Origin: Elgaria multicarinata webbii
Lineage: Eukaryota > Chordata > Lepidosauria > Squamata > Anguidae
NCBI RefSeq assembly: GCF_023053635.1
Contig: NC_086188.1
Span: 1,815,001 to 1,879,000 of the forward strand
Direction: 5' to 3'
DNA: 64,000 nt
Shown here: one piece after another, positions 1 to 12,200 of the stretch
Position numbering within the stretch: position 1 is the first letter of the stretch
Layout of the letters: the number at the start of each line of letters is the position of its first letter
Program-made: the position numbers and the translations under genes
The notes under the pieces: generated by a model
What the model was told of the DNA's origin: nothing
What the model saw: the letters and a program-made list of their open reading frames with translations, nothing else
Database searches by the model: none

Positions 1-208
1 TTGGACGTCTGAGGTAGAGTCTTGCTTTCGAAAGCTCAGATTAATTAGCTTTCAGGCTCCACGAGGCATTTTCTTACTTTCCTGTATTTAGTCACTAATG
101 CAACACAGGGACCCAAGTATTAGGATTTGTGACTGACACCCTATAGGATCCTTTGCCTGCAGAGAGGATGCAGTATTTCCATTTTTCTTCCCTCTTTAAA
201 AAAAACAG
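1..208 (+). other. MAPKAPK5 intron 1 (3' part)
   Basis: Ends in the acceptor aaaaacag. The first coding exon (about 12 residues in human) is not present and must lie upstream of the window. Confidence 0.8.
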
Positions 209-282
209 GAAACTTCTATTTTAGAAGAATACCACATTAACTGGACTCAGAAACTGGGAGCTGGAATCAGTGGCCCAGTAAG
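209..282 (+). CDS. MAPKAPK5: MAPKAPK5 coding exon 2 (start of kinase domain)
   Basis: Acceptor aaaaacag before 209, donor gtaaga at 283. Encodes ETSILEEYHINWTQKLGAGI followed by SGPVR, the N-terminal lobe and part of the glycine-rich loop. Ends after two bases of an Arg codon. Confidence 0.95.
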
Positions 283-3200
283 GTAAGAAGATTCCTTTTA
301 TTGCCTTATAGTTAAAATTTCATGATAACTGTAAATATGGTTTAAATACGCCATCAACAGAAACCAGTCCTCTCTTGCTGGCTGTGGCCACCGACAGTTT
401 GCAGTGGAGTCACAGGTGGCCTGGTCAGGGAGGGGTTCCTATGTGACTTCTAGCCAATCAGGACCTGGGTTTTCTTACAAAAAGTTAGAGGAAGGTGGTT
501 TGGTTTCAGTTCTTGGCTTGGCCTTTGCATGCAAGTAAAAAGGGCTTTTAGTCTCGAAAGGAGCGAAACAGTGAAAGTGTCTGAACCGATGCAGATTGTA
601 TTTCTGTTGGTTTGGAGCAACCAGAGCAGCCCTATGCACATCTGGGGTTGGGGACAGATGTGTAGAACTAGAAGCCAGGCCTTTGAGGCAGACATTAGGC
701 CTTATTTAAGAGATGTTTCCCAGAGGGCTGTGTGCAAACACTAACGTGGAAATGAATGCTGGAGTTCCTCTGAATTTCATTGCCAAGGGATGAGTCAGTC
801 GCTTCCTTACACTAACCAAATGATTCTATCGCTCTCTGGACAGAGTCTGCATGAAAAAATCGTCTCAAGAACGGTTTGCGCTGAAAATCCTTCTTGATCG
901 GCCAAAAGCTAGAAATGAGGTGCGGTATCTTGCTCTTGGAAAAATGTTCTATGAACCTCTTTTTCTTGTATCTCTCTCTTTCTCTCCCTGCTCACACCTC
1001 CCCCTCCCCCCACCCCGGTCCGTTATCTTGAGACAATGGGTGGTGGTAGGAAGCACTAATTAACACATCTTGGCCTTAAGGCAGGAGCAATATTCCCCCA
1101 ACTAGATCAGGGAGTGCAGCAGCTAATAACAGCCAAGTCAGGGCCCGCTTCTTCCATACAGTTCTTCCCACACACTGTTATATGTGTACTTGGGATGTGG
1201 ATGAGATTTGGGGGTACTCCTGACTTTTTGATGATCCCATGCAGGGGTGCTGTTGCTAGGTTACTCCATGCCTTTCCTGGATTCTCATTGTACCCCTTTT
1301 CTGCTTCTGCATTGTGGAGAATCTCTGCTCCTCAACTTTGCTCTGCTGACCTTAAAAACAGTGCAGCTGGAACTAGTTTGACTTCCTTGGGCTTCCGTGA
1401 CCCCGCTGAGCTCCCAGCAACCTTTGTTTTCCTCCCTCTATCTTGCTTGTTATTTCTAGAGCTAATCTTGCTACTTGTGCCTGATTTCTACCCTAAACCC
1501 TGAGGTTAAATTTTGCCTGAAAACTAGTTTGAAAATACCAGGGCTCAGTCTAAAACATGCCAGGCAATGACACAGCACAGAGTTAAACTATGGAATTCAC
1601 TTCCACAAGATGTGATGATGGCCACCAATTTGGATGGCTTTAAAAGGGGGTTGGATAAATTCCTGGAGGAGAAGAAGGGTATGTGCCACCTCCAGTATCA
1701 GAGGCAGTAAGCCTATGTACACCATGTTCCCCACCCATGTTCTGGGGAACATGGGCGGGAGGGTGCTGTTACACCATGTCCTGCTTGTTCATCCCTGGCC
1801 GACGGCTGGCTGGCCCCTGTGTGAACAGAGTGCTGGACAAGATGGAGCCTTGGTCTGATCCAGCATCAGGACTCTTCTTAGGTTCTAATGACTTTAAGAA
1901 TATCATTCCCTCCTTGCTAAAATAACTGCAGCTGGTTCTTACGCATCTAAACCCCAGGTGCAAGAGTTACCAGCACAGCTGGCAGGACCTGTTACTCAGT
2001 GCTTTTCAGGTTGGCCTTAGTTCTGCCCAGCTAGCCCCCCTCCACATGAGTAGGTGTGTAAAAATGCTTCCAAGTTCTGTGTTCTTTAATGGAGGGGGGA
2101 GGCAATCCATCAGAGGGCCGGTTGGTGAGGCTGAACATCAAGGGCGTGGCAGTAACTGTCGTTCCCATTTCCATCAGGTCCGGCTTCACATGATGTGTGC
2201 GACACATCCCAACATCGTCCAGATCATCGAAGTCTATGCTAACAGTGTGCAGTTCCCTCATGAGTCCAGTCCACGGTAAGACGGCGCAGGGCGGTTCTGT
2301 TTGAATGACATCCAATCCAGGCCGAGGCCAAGACAAGCAAAGAATTCTGTCCTGAATTTCGAGCCGTCTCTTCTCCGTAGCCCAGGGCAACGTGTCTGTT
2401 GTTTCCCCCCTCCCCCACTCATTGTAGCGTGCTTTTCCTTTCCATCGTGACGAGTGTGGTGTTCGGAGCATGTGCAAATGTTTCTTCTGGCTGGCGTGAC
2501 TTCTTTAGCCATCTGGCTCCCAATGCTCATATTTCTTGGTGACACCCATCATCGAAAGAGACCCCTTTTGAGAGGGCTGATAGGTTATTGCTTAAAACAA
2601 CAACCAAAGAACCAGCCCTACCAAGAGGTAATACCTCAGGCAGCACATCTTGAATTCAGGCAGGCCAAGCGAGAGTCAGGCCTGAACAAAGGGCACGATC
2701 CACAGGGAGGCTCTACTGCTCAAGCCTCACTGAAACAAATGGGTGTCATGTTAGCCTGATCCATTAGACATGGGCACTTGCTTGAACACGGGACAAATTG
2801 CATTACTCACGTGAAAGTTTCGATGGCAATAACACCTCACCCACCAACATATTGACTTTGTTTTTTTTTCTGGAAGCAAGTCGGTGTTGGGAGCTTACCT
2901 GGATACATTTGAAACTTAGCGATACGCAATTTGAGGCCCAGAAAAATGGATCCTCCGTAATTCCTGAATCCTAAATGGCTAACGTGGAGTGATTTCCACC
3001 CCCCGACAGTAGAGCTGCTACGAAACAGCTACTCGGGCACACTTAGTTTGAAGGATAGGGTGTTAGGGTTAAGTTTTTATTAACTATAAATCTCTCTTTT
3101 TTTTTTTTTTTTGTACGTGTAACAACCTGGAATGCTTTTAAAACAGGGCCCGGCTCCTAATTGTAATGGAGATGATGGAAGGGGGCGAACTCTTTCACAG

Positions 3201-6200
3201 AATCAGCCAACATCGGCACTTCACTGAGAAGCAAGCAAGCCAAGTAACAAAGCAGGCAAGTTTTAACTCCCCCCAACCCCCCACCCTGTCCTTGTATAAG
3301 CAAAAAAAAACTTGGAAGAAGAAGGCTTCACCTAGTACAGCCTTCCTCAACCTGGGGCGCTCCAGATGTGTTGGACTGCATCTCCCAGAATGCCCCAGCC
3401 AGCTGGCTGGGGCATTCTGGGAGTTGTAGTCCAACACATCTGGAGCCAGGTTGAGGAAGGCTGACCTAGTACCTGGCCATTTTCTTGGAACGGGAAGGCC
3501 AGAGGCAAGCATTTTTAAGAAAACAAAAACACTCTGATAATGATCAGAAGATTGCCTGCTTTGTTATAACCTAACAGTTTGTTTGTGGACTTCTGATGGC
3601 TGAGGAACAGTCTTGTTTTTCTCCCCTTTTTCAAGTTAGAACTGTAGAGGCAACTCACAGTAGGGGCGGAACCACCTGATCCCAGCAGAGGCTGACAGGG
3701 GGGAGGCAAAGCCCGTGCTGTGACTCAGGCAGGGATACAGCAGTTAGTTTGGTTTTTGAACGTCCAGGCGTTAGAATTCATTTTCTTCTAGCCCACGGTT
3801 TGGGAACTTCTGGTAAACACAAGAGTTTGGGGACTTCAGGTGTGTTGAACGCAAGAAGAACAAACGGCTACGTTTCGTTTGAAAATCAATGAAATTCTTA
3901 CTGGCTGAAGTCCTGCTGTCCAGGGGTGGATTCACACAGTTGTGGGTCTGCCTCCACCCCCTCGGCCTTTGAAGAAAAGACGGGCCCGGACTGTTTTCAG
4001 CACAGGGTTTTCCCACCTTGAGACAGAACCTCAGTCAAAACCAGCCTTCTTCCCTAAACTGGTACCCTCCAGATGGATTTGGACTATGGCCCAGCATCGC
4101 CCACAGCGCTGTGGACCGTGGCCATCCTGCTGCGGACAAAAAGACCTCTATTTATGTATTCATTTCATTTCACTTTTTTAGTCCCAACCCATCTGGGGAG
4201 CACTGGATTGCAGAAGGCAGATCTGGATTCTTTAGGGTCAGTTAAGTTCTCTCCTGACTCCTAACTGTAGAGTTTCATGTAGGGTAGACGGGGCTTTTTG
4301 TGTCTAGGCCGATGTCACAGGCCAGAAGATATGAGAGCGGGTCTCAAAACCCCAATCCGACGCACCTTTGTGAGATGTGAGAGTTTTGGCTATTGGGCGG
4401 TATAGAAATGTAATAAGCCAATCAATAAATGTGGGGAGTATTTGGGAGCAAACGCCGCGTAAACCTGTTCATTTCGTTGTGTGAAGCATTGAGAAAGGAA
4501 GAGGCGGCTCCCCAGCTGGGCCACGTTCTCAGTTATCACGCCGCTGTGAGGCCGAGAAGTATTGCAGCACAAAGCTGAGTGAAGCAGGGCTGCCCCTGGC
4601 CTTTTCCGTGGGAGCAAACGTGTTGCATTTTTTGTCTTCCATGCTGATGTGGTTGCTTGTTCCTATCTCTCTTGTCCTGATTTGTGTTTCCAGTGTGTTT
4701 TAGGAATATGAGCCTGGCAGTGGGGCAGGGAATGATCTGGGTTTTCTGGCCCAATGACCCCTCTCTTCATTTTGTGTGTGTGCGGGTTTTCACTGGCTGC
4801 CTTGCCTCCTGTGCCAGTGAATTGTGAATTGTGTTCCTGCCTTCCTTGTGTTGTTTCTGTGTGTCCTCTGCTGTGGCTTTCTACTGCAGCATTTTCTGAC
4901 TGAACCTCATAGGAGAGGTTCAAGAAGTACTCTTTCCAAAAGAAGGAACTGGTGAAGGAAGTTTTAATCCCAGACTTTGTTTGTCAATTACCTTGCATGA
5001 ACAAAGTGGTAAAATGATCCCAGGTCGATCCTTCTTCCCGTTGCTTGCAAAGTAGACTCACTGAAGGATCCTACTGAGCTCATTGGTAAACTGGTTGAGA
5101 GCAGCCATTTTGAGCCTTTGTAGAACGTCTGTATTTCCATCTAATTCCATCCAGGGTGACTGCTACTTCCTAAAAAACACCCTCTTTATTTCTAAATGGT
5201 GTTTCTTCAGAAATACATGCAGTTTAAATATACATGTTCACTTGAGAAAATTAACTCCTTGAGTGCAATCCAGCCAAAGTTAAGCCTCTATAAGTCCCAT
5301 TGATGCCATGGGAGAAAGTTTTAAACACGCTCACATGAAGATCCATGGAGGTTTTAAGATGCTCAAATTTGCTTGGATTGTGTGTGGTTTAATCCAACAC
5401 TTGTTATTAATGAACAGCGACGTACGTGTCCTGAGAATTCCATATCATTTTTTTAAAAGTTTCTAGTCCTCATAGTTGCTTTGTTTGAAAATAAGTTCAA
5501 AAAACATTTGTTTAAATTTTGAATACTTTTTAAATAAATAAAATAAATAGAATCATAGAATAGTAGAGTTGGAAGGGGCCTCTAAGGCCATCGAGTCCAA
5601 CCCCCTGCTCAATGCAGGAATCCACCCTAAAGCATCCCTGACAGATGGTTGTCCAGCTGCCTCTTGAATGGGCTTTCCCACACTAGAGTCCATTAAAAAA
5701 CAAACTTAGCATATGTTGTTATATGCTGTTAAATGCAAAGAGAAGCATTGAATTAATTGTTGAAGCCCCCTGTTCTAAAGTCCGTATGTGCAGCAGTTTC
5801 AGGTCTCACCACATGCACTTGCCTGTGACAGCATCCGTTTTGAAAAAAGAATACCGTGACTCATAAATGCGATGTGTTTACCTGCCTTCCGGTTACATTG
5901 TAGAAAATATTAGCCAGACTTGTGTTACATTAGCTCAGCCTTCCTCAACCTGGGGCGCCGGCGCTCCAGATGTGTTGGACTACAACTCCCAGAATGCCCC
6001 AGCCAGGCTGGGGCATTCTGGGAGATGCAGTCCAACACATCTGGAGCGTCCCAGGTTGAGGAAGGCTGCTGATTAGCTTGACTTTTTGTGCTAAAAAAAT
6101 TGGCCGGTTTTTGCCAGTATGTTGTGTTTTTTTTTAAAAAAAATCAAGATGTTCTTTTAACGAAGTAAAAATAAAAGCTTTGTTTGCACTGAGCTTCTGT

Positions 6201-9200
6201 AGTCATGATCTTGGTTTGCACTTTCTTAACTTTGCTCTGGTTTTAAATGGTCTTAAACCTTCCCTTTTGTAAGGATTTAAGATCACAGTTCAAGCAGAGC
6301 CAGAGTGCATTTCAGGGTTTATTCTGGATCTGCGTGAAATCAGCAGTGCCTGACGCTGCCAGTTTTCACCCCTTAGTAGACCCTTCCCTGACCGGGTGCT
6401 TGCCTGAGATTTTGGACTTCTACTCCCTACATCCCTAGCCAGCATAGCCAATGGGTGGGAATGCTGGGCGTTGTAGTCCCAAAATCCAGAGGACACCAAG
6501 TTGGGGAAGGGCGCCTTAGCAAGTAGCGAGAAGAAGGGAAACCTCCTCCAACCTGCCTTCCTAGTCTAAATCTTGCACATAACAACCTCAGCGTTGAGTA
6601 GAAGGTAATCACTTAAGTATCAAAGAAGGGGCTCTGTTGTGAAGCGATGGCTGTACTGAAAATCTAGCCTGGATTAACACTTTGGTCTTAAATGGGAAAA
6701 GCAATTGGCAGTCAACTGGAGTGTGGCATGCCTTCCTTGGAATGTTTTCACTTGCCTTGGGCGGCAAGACAGTTCCAAACGCAGCGTTCACGGCCACTAG
6801 CGAAGCAGCCTTTTGAGGGGGGTCCCTCCTCTTCCCCACCTTCTGCTCTGTGGGAGATCTGAGGGGGGCTGGCTCAGGATCGCCAAAGAGATTAGCAAAT
6901 GCCAAATACACTTCATCCCAATTAAACTGCCAGGATGGGACACTGTCCCTATGGCCAGAAGCAACAGGCACCTTAAACCAGATTATGTAGTTTCAGCTGA
7001 TTTCTCTCCCCCCCCCCCCGCCCCCACTTCCCCAACCGAACCAGTTTGCCTCAAGCCATGAACAGCTGTGTTGCAGAATCCGAAAACAGCAAGTCTTTGC
7101 TGTGTAGCAAAGTCTTCTCTTGCTTCAAGCTGGGAACGAAGGTTTGCTTTGTAGAGGCAGTTGTGTAAGCCCTGCCTGCACGTCCCTCTTTCCCTTGCTG
7201 GGAACATGCCAGACTCTTCCCCCGTTTACTCAGCATCGTGTGCTGTTACCTGGTTCCAGGTTATGCTTTTGAGCAGATGCTCCATCTGCTGCTAGCAAGG
7301 TGCTTTAAAAGAATCTGTTTAAAGAATGTCGAGTAGGTTGATCCCCACCCCACCCCCCGCCCGTGCACGCACACACACTTCCAGTATGTGCTAATGTGGG
7401 TCAGAGGTTCCCTATCCCTGTTCGGATGGGTAAGGTGGGGTGCTAATCAGGTGAAGATTTGCCACCTTGGAACCAGAGTGTGGTGCCTGATCCAAAGTCA
7501 AGGGCTGCGGTCCTCTTGTGAGCTCCACGTCTCCACCTGCTCTTTGGGGCCTTTCGCCCCTCGAAGGCAAACGCTCTCTGGTGCTGCTGCTGAGGGCATC
7601 GATGGTCTCCCTTGTTTGTGGGGCCCGGGGGGTGGCAGGAGCTGCCGATGCCGCCGTGCCAGCGAGGGCCTCTCCATGACGATGTTCTGACTTCTTGTGC
7701 CCTCTTTCCAGATAGCGTTGGCCTTGCAGCACTGTCATTCTTTAAACATTGCACATCGAGACCTCAAGCCTGAGAACCTTCTTTTCAAGGACAATTCTTT
7801 GGTAAGACGGGAGAATTTGCTCTTCTGGGTTTTGCTAATTCTGTCGTGCGGCTAGTTGATTCGAACCAGTTTGCGAAGTTCAGCTTCTCCGCTGCTTTCG
7901 CGTTGTCCTGGCCATCGGCCTCGAAAACCGGCTTGTCTCCCCTACTCTTCCGGCCAACAGCACACAGCCCCTTATGCCCCTCAGCCCCGTGTGACTATTT
8001 TCCTCTTTCCTCGGCCCTTCTGTCTTCCACATGTTCCATTCTTCTGTATTTTGAGTTTCCCGGCCGTTCTGCCGCCTTTGTTTCAGCCCGTGGAAGCCGC
8101 CATCTCCTAGCTCCCCTCCCTCTTCCCATTTAGCCTCCCACCCATCAGTGTCATTCCCTCCCCCCCCTTCAGAGAACATCTCTCCGTTTCGTCCGCCTTC
8201 TGTCGCCAACAATTTCACCCTGCGCAATAGCGGTAGTTCTTGAAAGGGGCGAGGGGGGGAAATGGGACAGGGCTCACCTCTTGGATCTCCCTTGCTGCCT
8301 GCTTTTAGGATGCCCCAGTGAAGCTCTGTGACTTTGGGTTTGCCAAGGTGGACCAAGGCGACTTGATGACACCGCAGTTCACTCCTTATTACGTCGCACC
8401 TCAGGTAAGGGATCTCGCCTTATCTTACAGTCTGGCCTGTCCCTTCTGGAGCGCCTGAGGTCCTTGTGCGTTAGTGTCTCCTGAGCATGCACAGAACACA
8501 CAGGCTGCTGCTGTCTCCTGCCCAGTCCGTGCTGAAAGAAACGGCGTTGAGCAATAGTGCGTGCTTGTGTAGGACAACGTCCCGATGGAATCCTGCCCTC
8601 CCCGATTTCCCCATGTCAGCCTTTAAACACGGAGCAAGGCCGCTGCGTAGACAACGCTTGCTGGTCAGCCGGTTTTGTGCCTTCTAGAAAGCTGTTTGTC
8701 CACACGTACAAACACGGGCATTAATACCGAACACAGATTGTGGGAGTCTTTAACAAGCAAACAAAAAAAGTTATGTTCCTACCCCCTGTGATGATAAAAG
8801 TGTGAAAGTCTGTTAGCAGTGCTTAATGAAGTCCTGGAAAGCAAAATTTATATCATTCACAGACTTCAGCTTTTCTTTGCTTTTCAAGGGTATCAACGGC
8901 CCTGTTTGTTCTAAATGTCACGTGCCTCTTTAAGTGCAGAATTCCAATAGCCGTTGATTAACAATCTCGCAAGGTTGTTCTCCTTCTTTGTGCAAGCGGA
9001 TGTAAACCGGTGTGGCAGGTTAGCTTTGCCCCCTGTCCTTGCGAAAGCTGAAGTCTGGCATTGTCTTTCTCACTCGCCTGTGCCTTTCTGTGTTTCTTTT
9101 TCCTCCTGGGGCCGTGAGGAATGGCCGAGTTCTGTCTCAAGATTCCTCACGTGTCCCTTCCTCCCCCACAGGTACTAGAGGCACAAAGAAGGCACCAGAA

Positions 9201-12200
9201 AGAGAAATCGGGTATCATCCCTACCTCGCCAACGCCCTACACTTATAACAAGGTACGCGTCTCAACCCGAGCGCATTTTGGCTGGCTGGCTGCCTTTCCA
9301 GTCAACTTCCCAGATGATGTACAATCCAACGCCCCAATTTATGCTTTTCCAACCATCACAAGATTCTTGTGTGTGTGTGTGTGTGTGTGTATGTTTAAAA
9401 ACTACCCTCCCTTCCTAGGGTCCGTAGGAGGGCCGTGGCTCAGTGGCAGTGTGTGTACTTTTGGTGCAGAAGGTCCCCGACACACACACACACACACAGA
9501 GACTTGTACTCACTGGTTTGCATAATCCAAGTCCTCCGTTTGACGTCCCTCAAGGCAGCGTTTCCCTTTTCCTTCAGTGCAGAAGTTTGACCCAGCTGCC
9601 TCTGTGCATGTGTGTGTAACCCACCCACCCCACTCCATGTTTGCCGCCAAGTTGTGCCCCCGTAAAAACACAAAGCTTTCCTTTTTATCCCTCTCCTAGA
9701 GCTGCGACTTATGGTCTCTGGGCGTCATCATTTACGTGATGCTGTGTGGCTACCCGCCTTTTTACTCCAAGCACCACAGTCGGACGATTCCCAAGGACAT
9801 GCGGAAAAAAATCATGACGGGGAGCTTTGAATTTCCGGAAGAGGAATGGAGCCAGATCTCCGAAATGGCCAAGGACATTGTGCGCAAGTACGTCGGTTTG
9901 GGGGGCAACTTCTGCCTTGACGTGCCGAGTTCATCGCCTGACCCAGCCTTCCTCAACCTGGGGCGCTCCAGATGTGTTGGACTGCAACTCCCAGAATGCC
10001 CCAGCCAGCTGTGGCAACACATGTGTTACAGTCCAACACATCTGGAGCCTGGCTGGGGCATTCTGGGAGTTGCAGTCCAACACATCTGGAGCGCCCCAGG
10101 TTGAGGAAGGCTGGCCTGACCTGAGAGAAAGGGAGCGAGGGCTGGGGCCGTGTGCGTTGGCCTTGGGCTGCTCGGGACCACATGGGTCAAAACCAGCACT
10201 TAGCAGAATGGGGAGACGTGAGAGTGACTCTTCAAGGAAACGGATGGGCTTGTGACTGCGCTACCTGGTTTTCTCTGTCTCTTAGGCTGCTGAAGGTAAA
10301 GCCGGAGGAAAGACTGACAATAGAAGGCGTCCTGGACCACCCTTGGCTGAACTCCACGGAGGCGCTCGATAACATTTTGCCCTCTGCCCAGTTGATGATG
10401 GACAAGGTTCTTACCGGTTGTTGTTTGTTGAATTGTTTCTTTAAAGAAGAAAGGGGCTTTAGAAGCGTCGAGCTCTGCCTTGCTATCAGGTCAGGCTCTT
10501 TGTCCTTCTAGCCCATCTTTGACCAGCGGCCTCTCCCCAGAGCCGTGTACCTGTTCAGAAGACGTTCCAGAGGCTGGCCTCGTTGGCCTGTTGTGGCAAA
10601 AACAGCGGCGTCTTGTGGTGCCTTGAAGACCAGCGTCCCGTCCCGTCCCTCTCCAGCATATGCTTATGTCGGAATAACTGCGTTAGTCTTGAAAGTGCCA
10701 CAAATCTTTGTTGCTTTTGAAAGAGGAAAGAAATCCCTGGTTCTAAACCGGAGGCTCTTGACTCATTGTGGGCGTAGCTGATCAGCTGCAGGCTTTTGTG
10801 GTCTTTAGGCAGCGGCTCTTGAGGTCGGCCCGCACCGCTGCGTGGCGCCCAGTCCGCGCGTGTCACGTCCGAGCCCTGCTCCTACGGCTGCTTTCTGTGA
10901 GTTCTTCAGTGCATTGATCAAAACCCCAAAGTTGTAACATCTCCTCTCGTCTCTTCTCCCCTGGTGCTTCCAGGCAATGGTGGCTGGGATACAGCAGGCG
11001 CACGCCGAGCAGCTGGCCAACATGAGGATCCAGGACCTCAAAGTCAGCCTCAAGCCGCTCCATTCTGTCAACAACCCAATCCTGCGCAAAAGGAAACTGC
11101 TGGGGTAAAACCTCTTGCGCGCGACTTTGGAAGAAACGCAGCCCGGCCTGTACCGGATGTTGGGGGGGGGGCCTTCTGTCGGGTAGCAGGGGGCAGATGG
11201 GAGAGCTGGGGGCGGGGGTCTGAGCTCTTACTAGGGAAGGGCGGCTTTGCAGAGGAGCCAGGGGCGGCCCGGTGCTCACGGAGGTTCTAGAGCAGCCGTG
11301 TTGAAGCTCAGGCTTGCAGGACAGGTCCAGGGTCCCGATCCAGTCCTCTTCAGGTGGCTGCAGCCCCATCCCCCATCCCCCTTCCATATCCACGCATCGT
11401 TTCATGGTTTCCCAGTGTTTGTGCCGTTTTCTTCCCCCTCCCCCTCCTAAAAAGTTCCCTATGGCACAATCTTGCCTTCTGCCGTGCCCACCATTTGAAG
11501 ACCCGCCCCCTTGAGCTTCTCTGACATTGAATTTTTGGCTGAAAGAAGCTCAACCCCCCACCCCCTCCATGCTCTAAAGTCCGGGGCAAGAGTAGTCAAC
11601 AGGGCTGGGCTTTGGGGAAAGTTAAAGGCCTGCTGCGTCTGGGGGTCACCTCCCCCCACAAGGAAAAAGTTGTTCTGAGTCTCTTCTTTCAGGTCCATGC
11701 CGAGAGCAGCCTCTGGCCAAACAACAAAGGGGATAGCAGTGAAGGACAGGGGATAGCATGTGGGGTGTGTGTGTGTGTGTGTGTGTTGTTTTTTAAAAAT
11801 ATGTACTGCCCCTTTCACCCCAGTCCACGGGCTCCTTTGTGCAGCAGTGGGACGACCCATGCTGTTGTCTGGGAGACTCTCCTTGTACCCCAGATCCATA
11901 GCTGGCGTTGGGGGTCTTAAAAGGTAGAAGAAACACAGAGGGGGCAACGTTCAGCGGTTGAGAAACCCCACGTGGAAGGGTGTGTGTGTCCCAGCTGTGC
12001 AGTTCAGCTCTGGCACGAGCTTTCACCGCTGGCGGATTCTTCTCACCCCTCTCGGGTGGCGACTGGCAGCAGGAGGACGAGCAGCGTGTGGCTCCACTGT
12101 CCGATACCACCGGGCCGCGGGGTGTGGGGACGGGACGCGCCACTCCGGCGCTTGCAACTCGGCTGCGCTCACGTTCCTGTGCCGTCGTCTCGTTGCAGAA

